Position numbers and translations under genes: made by a program. A DNA stretch of 36,931 nucleotides from Gemmatimonas sp. (GTDB lineage: Bacteria; Gemmatimonadota; Gemmatimonadetes; Longimicrobiales; Longimicrobiaceae): assembly GCA_009380025.1 (NCBI GenBank), contig WHSP01000028.1:1-36931 (forward strand), given 5' to 3'. A model generated the notes under the pieces. That model searched no databases. It was given only the letters and a program-made list of their open reading frames with translations, and was not told where the DNA came from. Below are positions 17,441 to 25,987 of this stretch, piece by piece (position 1 is the first letter of the stretch; every line of letters begins with the position of its first letter).

Positions 17441-17469
17441 TGGATCAACCCTCGGCTCTCGGTTATACT
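17441..17469 (+). promoter_or_regulatory. Probable promoter of the rpsF-rpsR-rplI group
   Basis: TATACT at 17464-17469 is a good -10. TGGATC at 17441-17446 is a weak -35 at 17-nt spacing. The leader to the rpsF GTG would be about 60 nt, in the position expected for the ribosomal protein operon promoter. Confidence 0.45.
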
Positions 17470-17536
17470 TACGGGTTCCAGAACTTTTCCTGCTCCGTGC
17501 ACGGGTGCGGGGCCGCATGCCCACAGGAAGGTCGGT

Positions 17537-17893
17537 GTGAGAGACTACGAGGTGGTGTACATCTTCGACTCCGCGCTAGAGGAGTCGGCGGTGAACGAGA
17601 AGCTGGACCGATATCACGCGCTGGTAGCGGACGGCAGTGATGGCCAGATCACGGCGGTCGATCACTGGGGGCGTCGCCAACTCGCCTATGCGATCGATGA
17701 CCACCAGAACGGCTATTACGTGGTGACGCACGTCAGTACGGAAGCCGACCGGCTTCCCGAGTTCGAGCGCCTGCTGAAGCTGGACGACGACCTCCTTCGG
17801 TACCTTGTCGTCGTCAATGAAGGCGATCTCTCAACCTCGCCTGCGCCGGTGGTCGAGGAGAGCAGTGAAGCCGAGAACGACGAGGAGCGCTGA
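17537..17893 (+). CDS. rpsF: 30S ribosomal protein bS6
   Basis: A 118-residue bS6, which binds the central domain of 16S rRNA together with bS18. The N-terminus [16 protein letters not shown] and the segments [22 protein letters not shown] and [14 protein letters not shown] are typical. The end is acidic ([13 protein letters not shown]). The GTG at 17537 has AGGAAG 6 nt upstream, and the in-frame sequence before it does not look like S6. It is the first gene of the S6-S18-DUF2232-L9 group, with rpsR 1 nt after its stop. Confidence 0.96.
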   Translation: MRDYEVVYIFDSALEESAVNEKLDRYHALVADGSDGQITAVDHWGRRQLAYAIDDHQNGYYVVTHVSTEADRLPEFERLLKLDDDLLRYLVVVNEGDLSTSPAPVVEESSEAENDEER

Positions 17894-17894
17894 G

Positions 17895-18116
17895 ATGGCC
17901 AGACACCGAAAAGCCTGTCCGATCTGCGAGTCGGGGATTCGGACGATCGACTACAAGGACGACGGGCGGCTGTCCCGGTTCATCACGGAACGGGGCAAGA
18001 TCCTCCCTCGTCGGATCAGCGGTATGTGCGCGAGACACCAGCGTCAGGTCGGGACGGCGATTAAGCGAGCGCGTTTCCTGGCCTTGCTCCCGTACATCGC
18101 AGGATTCGAGGGCTGA
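17895..18116 (+). CDS. rpsR: 30S ribosomal protein bS18, zinc-binding (C+) form
   Basis: A 73-residue bS18. It keeps a metal-ligand set, CPIC (Cys8, Cys11) near the N-terminus and CARH later, so it is the C+ zinc-binding paralogue type rather than the Cys-free form. Family segments are [27 protein letters not shown] and [13 protein letters not shown]. The ATG lies in TGAGATG just after the rpsF stop, so it is coupled to bS6, its partner on the ribosome. The DUF2232 gene starts 1 nt after its stop. Confidence 0.96.
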   Translation: MARHRKACPICESGIRTIDYKDDGRLSRFITERGKILPRRISGMCARHQRQVGTAIKRARFLALLPYIAGFEG

Positions 18117-18117
18117 G

Positions 18118-19062
18118 ATGGAGGAGGCCGTCGAAGAGGGCGGCCGTGGTCGCTGGAGCGCGGTGATCGGTCTGACGATTGCCGTACTTCTGTTGGCTGT
18201 CTTCGACGCGCTCGCCCTCGTGCTCCTTCCTTTCGCGATCCTGATGGTGGGGTGGCCGGAGGGAAGGGGGGCCAAGTGGGTGGTGGCAGGCGTGGCGCTG
18301 TGGGTCGTTGCCGCTCTGCTTTCGATGGGGGGGCTCTCGGCGCTCAGTCGCGGCTGGGGTTTGATGCTGGGGGCCACGTACCTGTTGTTCACGCTCGCTC
18401 GGCCCACGTGGACCGTGATCTCCCGCGCACTGGCAACTGTCGGCGTGACTCTCGGCGCGGGAGCGCTCGGCCTGCTAGTAAGCGGACGGGCTGCAGAGTT
18501 GGAACGGATGGTCCGCTCGCATTTCGACACGATCGCGGAGATCAGCCTCGCCAACCTCCAGACGAGGATTCCGGAGGCGGGGTGGCTTGCCGGCCTCCAG
18601 TCGACGACGGCTCAGCTCGCGTCACTGCAGGCGGATATATTCCCCGCGCTACTCGCGCTCCAGTCGATCGCTGCTCTTGCGCTAGCGTCGTGGTGGATCC
18701 GGCGAATTGGCCGATCGAACAGCCACGCCTTCGCCTTGCACCGCCTGCGGGATTTCAGGTTCAACGATCAGCTGATCTGGGTACTGATCAGTGCACTGGC
18801 CCTCCTCCTCCTGCCTTTGGGCGAGGTGGCGGATCGAATTGCCATCAATGGTCTCGTCTTCATGGTAGCGCTCTACGCGTTGCGGGGTTTGGCGGTCTTC
18901 GTGTTCCTGGCGACGGGGTCGCGGTCGATCCCGACGATGCTGATCGGTGCCGTCGCCCTGATCGTGCTCTACCCGGTCGCGTTCACGGCGGCCCTGCTCA
19001 TGGGCGTGGGGGATACCTGGCTGGACGTCAGGCGTCGGGTCGCGAGCACGACCCCGACCTGA
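18118..19062 (+). CDS. DUF2232 (YybS-like) membrane protein
   Basis: A 314-residue protein with about eight membrane helices separated by a hydrophilic middle part (about 120-175). Size, hydropathy and position between rpsR and rplI match the DUF2232/YybS family, which often sits in this ribosomal cluster; its function is not established. The segment RLRDFRFNDQLIWVLI near 218-233 resembles the family's conserved FRxPxxLVW-type motif. The ATG lies in TGAGATG right after the rpsR stop, a clear case of coupling. Confidence 0.8.
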   Translation: MEEAVEEGGRGRWSAVIGLTIAVLLLAVFDALALVLLPFAILMVGWPEGRGAKWVVAGVALWVVAALLSMGGLSALSRGWGLMLGATYLLFTLARPTWTVISRALATVGVTLGAGALGLLVSGRAAELERMVRSHFDTIAEISLANLQTRIPEAGWLAGLQSTTAQLASLQADIFPALLALQSIAALALASWWIRRIGRSNSHAFALHRLRDFRFNDQLIWVLISALALLLLPLGEVADRIAINGLVFMVALYALRGLAVFVFLATGSRSIPTMLIGAVALIVLYPVAFTAALLMGVGDTWLDVRRRVASTTPT

Positions 19063-19134
19063 GGAAGCGCGGCGCTGCTCGGGCAGCGGGTGCGAAAACG
19101 ATATATCGAGCGAATTGAGCAAGGAGTCATTGCG

Positions 19135-19581
19135 ATGCAGGTGATCCTGAAGCAGCGGTTGGAGAAGTTGGGTCAGCCCGGGGAGGTCGTGTCGGTCAAG
19201 CCGGGGTATGCCCGCAATTATCTGATCCCGCAGGGGATCGCGTACGAGGCGACGGATGCGAACCTTCGGCGCATCGAGAGGGAGGCGGCACAGATTGAGA
19301 AGAGAGCGAGTGAAGAACTGGCGACGGCCACGGAGCGTGCGAAGTCGCTCCAGGATACGTCGGTGACGTTCAGTGCGCGGGCCGGGGGAGAGGGCAAGCT
19401 CTTCGGTTCAATCTCCGCGGCTGACATCTCGGAGAGGCTCGCTGAACAGGGAGTCGAGGTCGATCGCAGGCAGATCATCCTTCAGGAACCGCTCAAGGTC
19501 CTCGGTGTTTTCTCCGTCCCGATTCGCCTCCATCCCGACGTGCGGCCCGAGATCAAGGTGTGGGTCATCAAAGAGGAATAG
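19135..19581 (+). CDS. rplI: 50S ribosomal protein bL9
   Basis: A 148-residue bL9. It has an N-terminal rRNA-binding domain (MQVILKQRLEKLGQPGEVV, VKPGYARNYLIPQGIAYEAT), a long connecting helix (about 40-75) and a C-terminal domain (FSARAGGEGKLFGSISAADI, ending RPEIKVWVIKEE). The ATG at 19135 has AAGGAG 8 nt upstream. It follows the DUF2232 gene by 72 nt. Confidence 0.97.
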   Translation: MQVILKQRLEKLGQPGEVVSVKPGYARNYLIPQGIAYEATDANLRRIEREAAQIEKRASEELATATERAKSLQDTSVTFSARAGGEGKLFGSISAADISERLAEQGVEVDRRQIILQEPLKVLGVFSVPIRLHPDVRPEIKVWVIKEE

Positions 19582-19600
19582 AGGAGGCACGACGCCTCCT
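19582..19600 (+). terminator. Hairpin directly after rplI
   Basis: AGGAGGC (19582-19588) pairs perfectly with GCCTCCT (19594-19600) around loop ACGAC, starting at the base after the rplI stop codon. There is no T-run after it. It is probably a 3' barrier or a weak terminator of the ribosomal protein transcript. Confidence 0.45.
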
Positions 19601-19694
19601 GGCCGTCGGGGGTCGCCTCTCCCGGCGGCCCCCGAGCTTGGCCTTCCTCTTGCACTCGTTGGGTCGCTCCTCCGTGCACCCCAGACTCTACTGG

Positions 19695-20081
19695 ATGTCC
19701 ACTTCCCAGCCAGATCGCTCGACGTCGGATCTTCCCAGAGACGTAAACCGCGCCATCGAGTTGCTCTTCGATCGAAAGGCCGACGATGTCGTCCTCCTCG
19801 ACCTCAGGCCGGTCTCGGGAGCGACGGATTTCTTCGTTATTGCGACAGGCCGCTCCGACACGCACGTCACGGCGATCGCCGACTACCTCGTCGACGAGCT
19901 GAAGAGGGACGGGGTTCGGCCGTTTGGAGTAGAGGGAATGAGGAGCGGGCGCTGGGTGCTAGTTGACTACGTGGACTTCGTCGTCCACGTTTTCCACCCC
20001 GCTGCGCGGGACTTCTATCAGCTCGAGCGCCTATGGGGCGACGTTCCCTCGCGCGACCTCGTACCCGAGAGCCAAACGTAA
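19695..20081 (+). CDS. rsfS: Ribosomal silencing factor RsfS
   Basis: A 128-residue RsfS (Iojap/YbeB) protein, which binds uL14 and blocks joining of ribosomal subunits in starvation. The family core is present: ADDVVLLDLRPVSGATDFFVIATG, SDTHVTAIADYLVDELK, GRWVLVDYVDFVVHVFHPAARDFYQLERLWGD. The ATG at 19695 (MSTSQPDRS) gives the normal length; upstream in-frame sequence is unlike the family. It lies between rplI and the SPOR-domain gene. Confidence 0.95.
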   Translation: MSTSQPDRSTSDLPRDVNRAIELLFDRKADDVVLLDLRPVSGATDFFVIATGRSDTHVTAIADYLVDELKRDGVRPFGVEGMRSGRWVLVDYVDFVVHVFHPAARDFYQLERLWGDVPSRDLVPESQT

Positions 20082-20221
20082 CGCGATCTCACCAACCCAT
20101 CGCGTGCTTGCTGGTTCCGGATCCAGAACGGTAAATTCACCCATGATTTCGCCTTGACACTCCGCCGCGGTAACGCGGGTGGTGGCGGCCCGGGCGACTC
20201 CAGCGGGCCTCGAGCCAGCCG

Positions 20222-21688
20222 ATGATGGGACCTGGGAAGGATAACGGAGCCTCGGAACTGCCGTTGACGCCTCTCCTCCGCAATGGGGATTCGGGCGGCG
20301 GGCCGCCACGCGTGCGTCCCGACGGTCCGGTGATCCTCCTGCTTTGCTCGGCGACCGAGAGGGAATGGGCAGCGGACACGGCCGCGGGTTTGGCCGAGTC
20401 TTGGGCGGAGGAGGGACGTCGGGTGGTTCTCGCCGACCTCCACCTCGAGGAGCCGCTGTTACATGCCGGAGGCGATGGAGAAAACCTCGAGGGTGTCGTC
20501 GACGTCTTCCTGTACGGGGCCTCCGTTTCTCGGATCGTGCAGCCAGTCGCGGGGCGAGATTTCCTCCTGATTCCGGCTGGCACCTATTCGCCCGAAGCCG
20601 GGCAGATCTACGGTCACCCGCTGTGGCGCAAGGTGATTTCCGGCTTTCGGGAGGACGACGCCGCGCTGGCGTTGTTCGTTCCTGCGGAGCGCGGCGACCT
20701 GAGGGCGCTCGGGCAATGGGCCTCGCAGGCGATCCTGCTGGGACCGCCCCCCTCCGAGACCTACCTCCAATACGTTCGTGACTCGGGTCTGGAACTTCTG
20801 GCTGTCGTCCAGCCCCCCAACGGCAATGGCACCGGGCAGCCGCCCGAGATCGGAACCGAGCCACCGCGGCGGCCGAGACCTGCGCGCAAGCGTTCCGTAG
20901 TGCCTGCGGCGCTCCCCCGAAAGGGATTTCCTCCACTCAAGAGGGCGATTCAGACCGGCCTGGATCTCCCGGTTTCCGCCGGTCGTCCTCGCTCCCGGAG
21001 AGATCGCGCCACGGTCTTGCTTTGGATCTTCTTTGGCCTGATGCTGCTGGCGACAATCGGGTATCTGATGGCCACGCTCAGGCCCGACGCGATTCCGGGG
21101 GTCGAGCCGATCGAGCCGCCGCCGAACGTCGTCAGTGGTGTCGAGCTCGCCGCACCCGACCAGCTTGGAGAACTCCTCTCGTACTCGGTTCACGTGCGTG
21201 CGTTCACCTCGCTCGAGGCGGCATACGCCGACGTGATATCGAGTGTTCAGGAATCGCAGGCGCCACCCTTTTTCATCTCTCCCGAGGAGATCCAGGGCGT
21301 TCTCTACTACCGAATCTTCGCCGGCATCGCCGCCGACACGACCGCAGCCGGCGAGCTTCGGGACTGGCTCGTCGAGTCCGGTTCCGTCGATGCCGACGAT
21401 TCGGTGGGAGAGTGGAGCCTCCTCCAGTTCACCCCTCTCGCATTCGACCTCGGCGAGTTCCCCACCGCCGAAGCCATGGTGGCTCGCGCGGACTCTCTGC
21501 TCGCGCAGCGGATTCCAACCTACGCCGTGAAGGTTCCCTATACGGATGGCACCGCTCGATGGCAACTGTACGGTGGCGCATACGGTGACAATACCGCCGC
21601 ATCTGCCATGCGGGATCTTCTCGCGCGTGCGGGGCTACCGATCCGCTTGACCTCCCGAACCGGGCTTTCCCACACCCTTCCGGAATGA
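20222..21688 (+). CDS. Degenerate MinD/ParA-like domain + transmembrane helix + tandem SPOR domains
   Basis: A 488-residue protein with an unusual layout. Residues 35-175 follow the MinD/BY-kinase fold pattern: VILLLCSATEREWAADTAAG where the P-loop should be, then RRVVLADLHLEEPLL (the usual liDaDlrrP strand), DVFLYGASVSRIV and FLLIPAGTYSPEAG. The P-loop has no Gly-Lys-Thr, so ATP binding is unlikely. A basic Pro/Arg-rich linker (205-262) leads to one transmembrane helix (263-285). Two SPOR-like repeats (about 320-386 and 433-480, with YSVHVRAFTSLEAAYADV and YAVKVPYTDGTARWQLYGGAY) follow outside. The N-terminus is thus cytoplasmic and the SPOR part periplasmic, where SPOR domains bind denuded septal peptidoglycan. 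The stop overlaps the smc start. A role linking division to chromosome organisation is inference. Confidence 0.7.
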   Translation: MMGPGKDNGASELPLTPLLRNGDSGGGPPRVRPDGPVILLLCSATEREWAADTAAGLAESWAEEGRRVVLADLHLEEPLLHAGGDGENLEGVVDVFLYGASVSRIVQPVAGRDFLLIPAGTYSPEAGQIYGHPLWRKVISGFREDDAALALFVPAERGDLRALGQWASQAILLGPPPSETYLQYVRDSGLELLAVVQPPNGNGTGQPPEIGTEPPRRPRPARKRSVVPAALPRKGFPPLKRAIQTGLDLPVSAGRPRSRRDRATVLLWIFFGLMLLATIGYLMATLRPDAIPGVEPIEPPPNVVSGVELAAPDQLGELLSYSVHVRAFTSLEAAYADVISSVQESQAPPFFISPEEIQGVLYYRIFAGIAADTTAAGELRDWLVESGSVDADDSVGEWSLLQFTPLAFDLGEFPTAEAMVARADSLLAQRIPTYAVKVPYTDGTARWQLYGGAYGDNTAASAMRDLLARAGLPIRLTSRTGLSHTLPE

Positions 21689-24600
21689 GGCTCAAGACCC
21701 TTCGGCTTCACGGCTTCAAGTCATTCGCGGACCGAACCACCTTCGAGTTTCGAGAGGGCATCACCGCCATCATCGGCTCGAACGGCTGCGGCAAGTCGAA
21801 CATTGCGGATGCGATCCGCTGGGCCCTCGGCGAACAGAGGGCGAGCGCGATGCGTGGCGCCAAGATGGAGGAGGTCATCTTCCAGGGCACCGCGCGACGG
21901 CGGCCATTGAGCTTCGCGGAGGTTTCCCTCCTTTTCGACAACCAGAGCGGACGCGTACCCATCCCGCAAACCGAGCTCGACTTGGCCCGAAAGGTCTTCC
22001 GGGAGGGAGGGAGCGAGTACTCGCTCAACCGGACGGCGTGTCGGCTACGGGATGTTCAGAGCCTCCTGCGGGACACGGGTCTCGGCGCGAACGCCTATTC
22101 GATCATCGAAGCGACGATGATAGAGACGCTCCTGAGCGATCGGGCTGAAGAGCGCCGGTCGCTGTTCGAAGAAGCGGCCGGAATCGGTAGGTACAAGGAC
22201 AGCCGTCGGGCCGCGACCCGGCGCCTGGAGACTGCCGAGGTGGACCTGACGCGCCTGGAAGATCTGATCGCCGAGGTCGAATCGAAGGTTCGTTCGCTCG
22301 ACCGCCAGAGGAAGCGGGCGGAGCGGTATCGTCAGCTTCGGATGCGGCGGCTGGATCTGGAAGTGAGCATCGCGCAGGGGGAGCTCGAGCGGTTGGAGGA
22401 CGGGTTGCGGTCGGTCGAGGCACGCCGGGCGGCGCTGGATGACACGCAAACGATTGCCGGCGCCGAACGGAGCGCGGCGGAGGCAGCGCTCGAGGAGCGG
22501 AGGATCGAGGCTGGGGAGCTGGGTCGCCAACGGACCGATCGGGCCGGCCGGTTGGAGTCGATTCGTTCGCGGATCGATACCAGGGAGCGCGAGGTGCTGC
22601 TCGCCGAGGAACGACGTTCGAATGCCGAGGCAGGTCTCGAACGACTCGCGGCCGAAAGCACCGATCTGGGGGCCCGAGTCGATGTGCTGCGCGGAGAGAT
22701 TGGCGCTGCGGTCGAGGAACGGGGTCGCGCACAAGTACTGGTCGAGCAGGCTGGTCGCCAGGCAGCCGGGAAGGCCGAGGCCAACATTGCGATTCGCGCC
22801 GCCCTCACCGCCGAACGAGAGGCCTCCGAGGCAGCCGTGGTCCGTGCTCGCGACCTCGCTCGGGAGCTCGCGATGGCAGAGGGCGACCGGGCTACGGAGG
22901 ATCGCGGCCGCAGCGAGGCGCTCAAGCGGATGGACGAGGTCCGCGCCCAGCTCCAGTCAGTCATCCGCGAGTTAACGCAGATGAGCGGCCAGACGGAATT
23001 GTGGCAGGCCGAGTCAGAAGAGCTCCGAGAACGAATTGCCGTGGCGGGCGAGAGGCTGGAGGAGGCCCATCAGGAGGTCATCGTCCATCGTGGCCGCGAG
23101 CAGCGTGCACGCGAAGAGGCGCAAGCCGCTGAGGACCGGTTCACAAGCCTGTCGGCGCAGGTCGAGGCCCGCGAAGCGCTGGAGAGTAGCTACGAGGGAT
23201 TTTCGCCGGCCGTGTCGGCCGTCATGGCTCGACGCGAAGAATTCCACGGTGTTCACGGACCTCTCGCCGACTTTCTCCAGCTTTCCGAAGACCCCGGCCT
23301 CTCCCGTCGCATCGAGGGCTTTCTCGGACCTCTTCTGCAGGGAATCGTCATCGAAGACTTCGCGACGGCTCGTGAGATCCGACGATGGTTCCACACCGAC
23401 TGGAAGGACGGTGGCTCGCTGTTCCTGCTGCCTCTAGAGGCGATACGGGGTCAACGGTTGGGCGTCGCGGAAGACGCGCCTGGGCCAGCGGTGTGGGCCG
23501 ACGTATTTCTCGCGGATCTCGATGTCGGCGTCGGAGACCCACTCGCGGACTTCGTGGCTGGCCGATCTGGAGTGGGCGAGGAGGGAGAGGTCATCGACCC
23601 CAGGGGTGTGATCAAGTTGATCAAGGCGGATGGGCGTGCAGGCATCCTGCAACGGCGCGAAGCCCTCGCTCGCCTCCGTGACGAGCGGAAAGTCGCGGTG
23701 AAAGGGCTGGAGGCCCGAATGGGAGACCGAGACGAACTGAGGTCGGCCCTGACGCGAGCGGAGGAGAGAAGCCTCGAAGCCCAGGAGTGGAAGAGGGTGA
23801 CCGAGTCCCGGCTGAAGGGCCTCGAGCTCGATTCCGCGGCCCACCAGGATCGACGGACGCGCCTTCAGCAGGAGCGGGACTCGCTGCAGACGAGCCTGCG
23901 CGAGCTCGAACAGAGCACTGTGGCCGCGGCTGAGCGGATGGAGGAACTCGGAACGCGGGTCGAGACGCTCTCGCGGTCGGTTGAGGCGAGTGCGGCCGAT
24001 GAGGATGCAGCACGTCGTCGCTTGACGGAGCTGGAAGGACGGTGGGACGGTGCAAAGGAGGAGGAGGGGAGCCTCCAGGTTGGTCTTGCGCGTGCCGAAT
24101 CGGAGCTTCGAGATGTCGCGCGGCGATGTGAGGCCGCCGAGCGTTCCCGAACGGATGTACAGACCCGGCTCCGTGCCATCGGCGAGGATGCCGACGGCCT
24201 CCGAACCGTCCTCGATGAGTTATCGAGTGTTCGCGAAGAGGCCTCCGTGGACATAGAAAAGCTGTTCGCGGATCGGGATGAAGAGGCGGGAGCGCTTGCC
24301 CTTCTGGACGCCCGGCTCGCCGAGGTCGACTCCGAGCTCGCAGAGCTCGGTGAGCGGACGCGTCGGGCACGCAGAACGGAGTCCGAGGCCGGGGAGGAGC
24401 GCCACAAACTGGAGCTTCAGTTGGCGGAGATCCGGTCGCAGATCGAGCGCGTCCGGGAGCGACTCGAAGTCGAGTGGGGTCGGCCCTGGGGGGCGCTGGT
24501 CGAGGAAGCGACGCCGGTCGAGGCGACTGACCTCGGGGAATGGCGATCCGAGCTCGGCGCCGTCACGGAACGGCTCGAGGGTCTCGGACCCGTCAACATG

Positions 24601-25218
24601 CTGGCGATGGAGGAGCATGCCGAAGAGGTGAAGCGCCTCGAGTTCCTCCTCGCCCAGCGTGATGATCTCGTCGAATCCCGGAACAACCTCGTCGCCGCCA
24701 TCCGTCAGATCAACCGAACCGCACGCGAAGTCTTCGAGGCAACTTTCGACGCCGTGCGCTCCAACTTCACGAGAACGTTTCAGTCGCTCTTCCAGGGCGG
24801 TGAGTGCGACATCCGTCTCGCCGATCCGAACGACCCGCTCGAGTCTGCCGTCGAGATCCAGGCCTCGCCTCTCGGCAAGAGGACTCAGCGCATCCACCTG
24901 CTTTCGGGCGGCGAGCGAACTCTGACGGCTCTCGCACTCCTCTTCGCGCTTTACCTCGTCAAGCCTTCACCCTTCTGCGTTCTCGACGAGGTCGATGCTC
25001 CTCTGGACGAGTCGAACGTTGGTCGCTTCATCCGCCTCCTCTACGACTTCAAGCATGAGACGCAGTTCGTAGTGATCACCCACAACCCCCAGACAATGGA
25101 GTCGGCCGACTGGGTCTACGGCGTGACAATGGAGGAGCCCGGGGTGTCGTCCATCGTGGGTGTGGAACTGCTCGGTGCCCGGGACGTGCCATTGCCCACC
25201 GCGCCGTCCGGGGCCTGA
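21685..25218 (+). CDS. smc: Chromosome segregation protein SMC
   Basis: A 1177-residue SMC, the ring-forming ATPase that organises and separates chromosomes with ScpA and ScpB (neither is in this window). Walker A GSNGCGKS is at residues 31-38 and the QSLLRDTGLGANAYSIIEA segment near 125-145. Long coiled coils flank a hinge at about 500-650 (GFSPAVSAVMARRE to VIKLIKADGRAGILQRREAL). The C-terminal signature is LLSGGERTLTALAL near 1070, followed by Walker B CVLDEVDAPLDESNVGRF. The ATG overlaps the SPOR gene stop (ATGA), implying coupled synthesis with that membrane protein. Confidence 0.97.
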   Translation: MRLKTLRLHGFKSFADRTTFEFREGITAIIGSNGCGKSNIADAIRWALGEQRASAMRGAKMEEVIFQGTARRRPLSFAEVSLLFDNQSGRVPIPQTELDLARKVFREGGSEYSLNRTACRLRDVQSLLRDTGLGANAYSIIEATMIETLLSDRAEERRSLFEEAAGIGRYKDSRRAATRRLETAEVDLTRLEDLIAEVESKVRSLDRQRKRAERYRQLRMRRLDLEVSIAQGELERLEDGLRSVEARRAALDDTQTIAGAERSAAEAALEERRIEAGELGRQRTDRAGRLESIRSRIDTREREVLLAEERRSNAEAGLERLAAESTDLGARVDVLRGEIGAAVEERGRAQVLVEQAGRQAAGKAEANIAIRAALTAEREASEAAVVRARDLARELAMAEGDRATEDRGRSEALKRMDEVRAQLQSVIRELTQMSGQTELWQAESEELRERIAVAGERLEEAHQEVIVHRGREQRAREEAQAAEDRFTSLSAQVEAREALESSYEGFSPAVSAVMARREEFHGVHGPLADFLQLSEDPGLSRRIEGFLGPLLQGIVIEDFATAREIRRWFHTDWKDGGSLFLLPLEAIRGQRLGVAEDAPGPAVWADVFLADLDVGVGDPLADFVAGRSGVGEEGEVIDPRGVIKLIKADGRAGILQRREALARLRDERKVAVKGLEARMGDRDELRSALTRAEERSLEAQEWKRVTESRLKGLELDSAAHQDRRTRLQQERDSLQTSLRELEQSTVAAAERMEELGTRVETLSRSVEASAADEDAARRRLTELEGRWDGAKEEEGSLQVGLARAESELRDVARRCEAAERSRTDVQTRLRAIGEDADGLRTVLDELSSVREEASVDIEKLFADRDEEAGALALLDARLAEVDSELAELGERTRRARRTESEAGEERHKLELQLAEIRSQIERVRERLEVEWGRPWGALVEEATPVEATDLGEWRSELGAVTERLEGLGPVNMLAMEEHAEEVKRLEFLLAQRDDLVESRNNLVAAIRQINRTAREVFEATFDAVRSNFTRTFQSLFQGGECDIRLADPNDPLESAVEIQASPLGKRTQRIHLLSGGERTLTALALLFALYLVKPSPFCVLDEVDAPLDESNVGRFIRLLYDFKHETQFVVITHNPQTMESADWVYGVTMEEPGVSSIVGVELLGARDVPLPTAPSGA

Positions 25219-25381
25219 ACCCACCGCGACAAGGATTGCCGCTAAGCCGGTAGCCGCGCCCACGCGGGACTCATTAGATTACGAATCCGCCCTTCGCGGT
25301 CGGAAATAGGCCACCTGTCCACGGATTCGAGCGAAGCGTCCTTCGCTGCGCCCACCCACGACCGCCGACCCCATCACCTGA

Positions 25382-25741
25382 ATGGATCAAACCCCGTTGG
25401 GGGATTGGGGCGAGCGCGTTGCAGCACGCCACCTCGAGAATGACGGCTGGACGATCCTCCACCGAAGGTTCCGAGCCGGACGGCAAGAGATCGACCTCAT
25501 CGCGAAGCGCGGCGAGGTCGTTGCTTTCGTGGAGGTCAAGACACGATCGACCCGCTCGTTCGGTCATCCGTTCGACGCGATCGATGGCAGGAAGCAAGCC
25601 GACGTCCGCAAAGCCGCCGAAGCGTGGATCCGGCATAACGGACGAGACGGCCTCACCTTTCGGTTCGACGCGATGGCCGTTCGCAAGGGAGAAAGCGGGG
25701 CGGTCGAGGTTGAGCATCTCCAGGATGCGTGGGGGTACTGA
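25382..25741 (+). CDS. yraN: UPF0102 (YraN) family protein
   Basis: A 119-residue YraN-family protein with an endonuclease-like (restriction-fold) core: LGDWGERVAARHLENDGW, RRFRAGRQEIDLIAKRGEVVAFVEVKTR with the Asp and Glu-x-Lys of the fold, and GHPFDAIDGRKQADVRKAAEAWI. The family has no settled function. The ATG at 25382 gives the normal length. A perfect hairpin (AGCGAAG, 25330-25336, with CTTCGCT, 25341-25347) lies 35 nt upstream in the 163-nt gap after smc. Confidence 0.92.
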   Translation: MDQTPLGDWGERVAARHLENDGWTILHRRFRAGRQEIDLIAKRGEVVAFVEVKTRSTRSFGHPFDAIDGRKQADVRKAAEAWIRHNGRDGLTFRFDAMAVRKGESGAVEVEHLQDAWGY

Positions 25742-25752
25742 GTCGTAACGAA

Positions 25753-25812
25753 AGAATGCCTCAGTCGTGGCTCGTGGCGCGCCTCGAGCTCCACGATTTT
25801 CCTGCGCCTTCT
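25753..25812 (+). repeat. Decayed fragment of the dispersed repeat (copy F)
   Basis: The segment GTCGTGGCTCGTGGCGCGCC followed by TCGAGCTCCACGATTTTC aligns, with scattered changes, to the core CTCGCGGCTCGTCGCGCGCC ... CTGCACGATTTCTC of the other copies. The terminal repeats are lost. It lies just after the yraN stop. Confidence 0.6.
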
Positions 25813-25814
25813 GT

Positions 25815-25844
25815 TTGGGGCGTGGGCTGCCGAGGGGTTATACT
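25815..25844 (+). promoter_or_regulatory. Probable dnaX promoter
   Basis: TTGGGG (25815-25820), an 18-nt spacer and TATACT (25839-25844), a strong -10 with a half-conserved -35. The leader to the dnaX ATG would be about 137 nt and could fold (CCGATG at 25846-25851 with CATCGG at 25929-25934). Confidence 0.45.
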
Positions 25845-25987
25845 ACCGATGTCTCGATGCCGACCGTCGGAGCAGGAACCCTCCCCGCACGGTACCCGGA
25901 AGTAGGCGGCTCAGGCTGGGCCCTTCCGCATCGGACAGCGCCGACTTCTCGGAAACGATCGCGCGCGACTCCGAACCCAAGACGCCG

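Noticed and set aside
20154-20182. Promoter with a perfect TTGACA before the SPOR-domain gene
   Set aside because: The -35 is exact, but no -10-like hexamer occurs at 16-18 nt; the only TA-rich site (TAACGC at 20171) is too close.
25846-25934. SRP (4.5S) RNA upstream of dnaX
   Set aside because: The position is right for ffs in many bacteria and CCGGAAGTAGGCGGC resembles the apical CCGGAAGGAAGCAGC. However, the bases flanking the GGAA loop do not pair (CCC against GTA) and the 5' CAGG half of the binding loop is missing.
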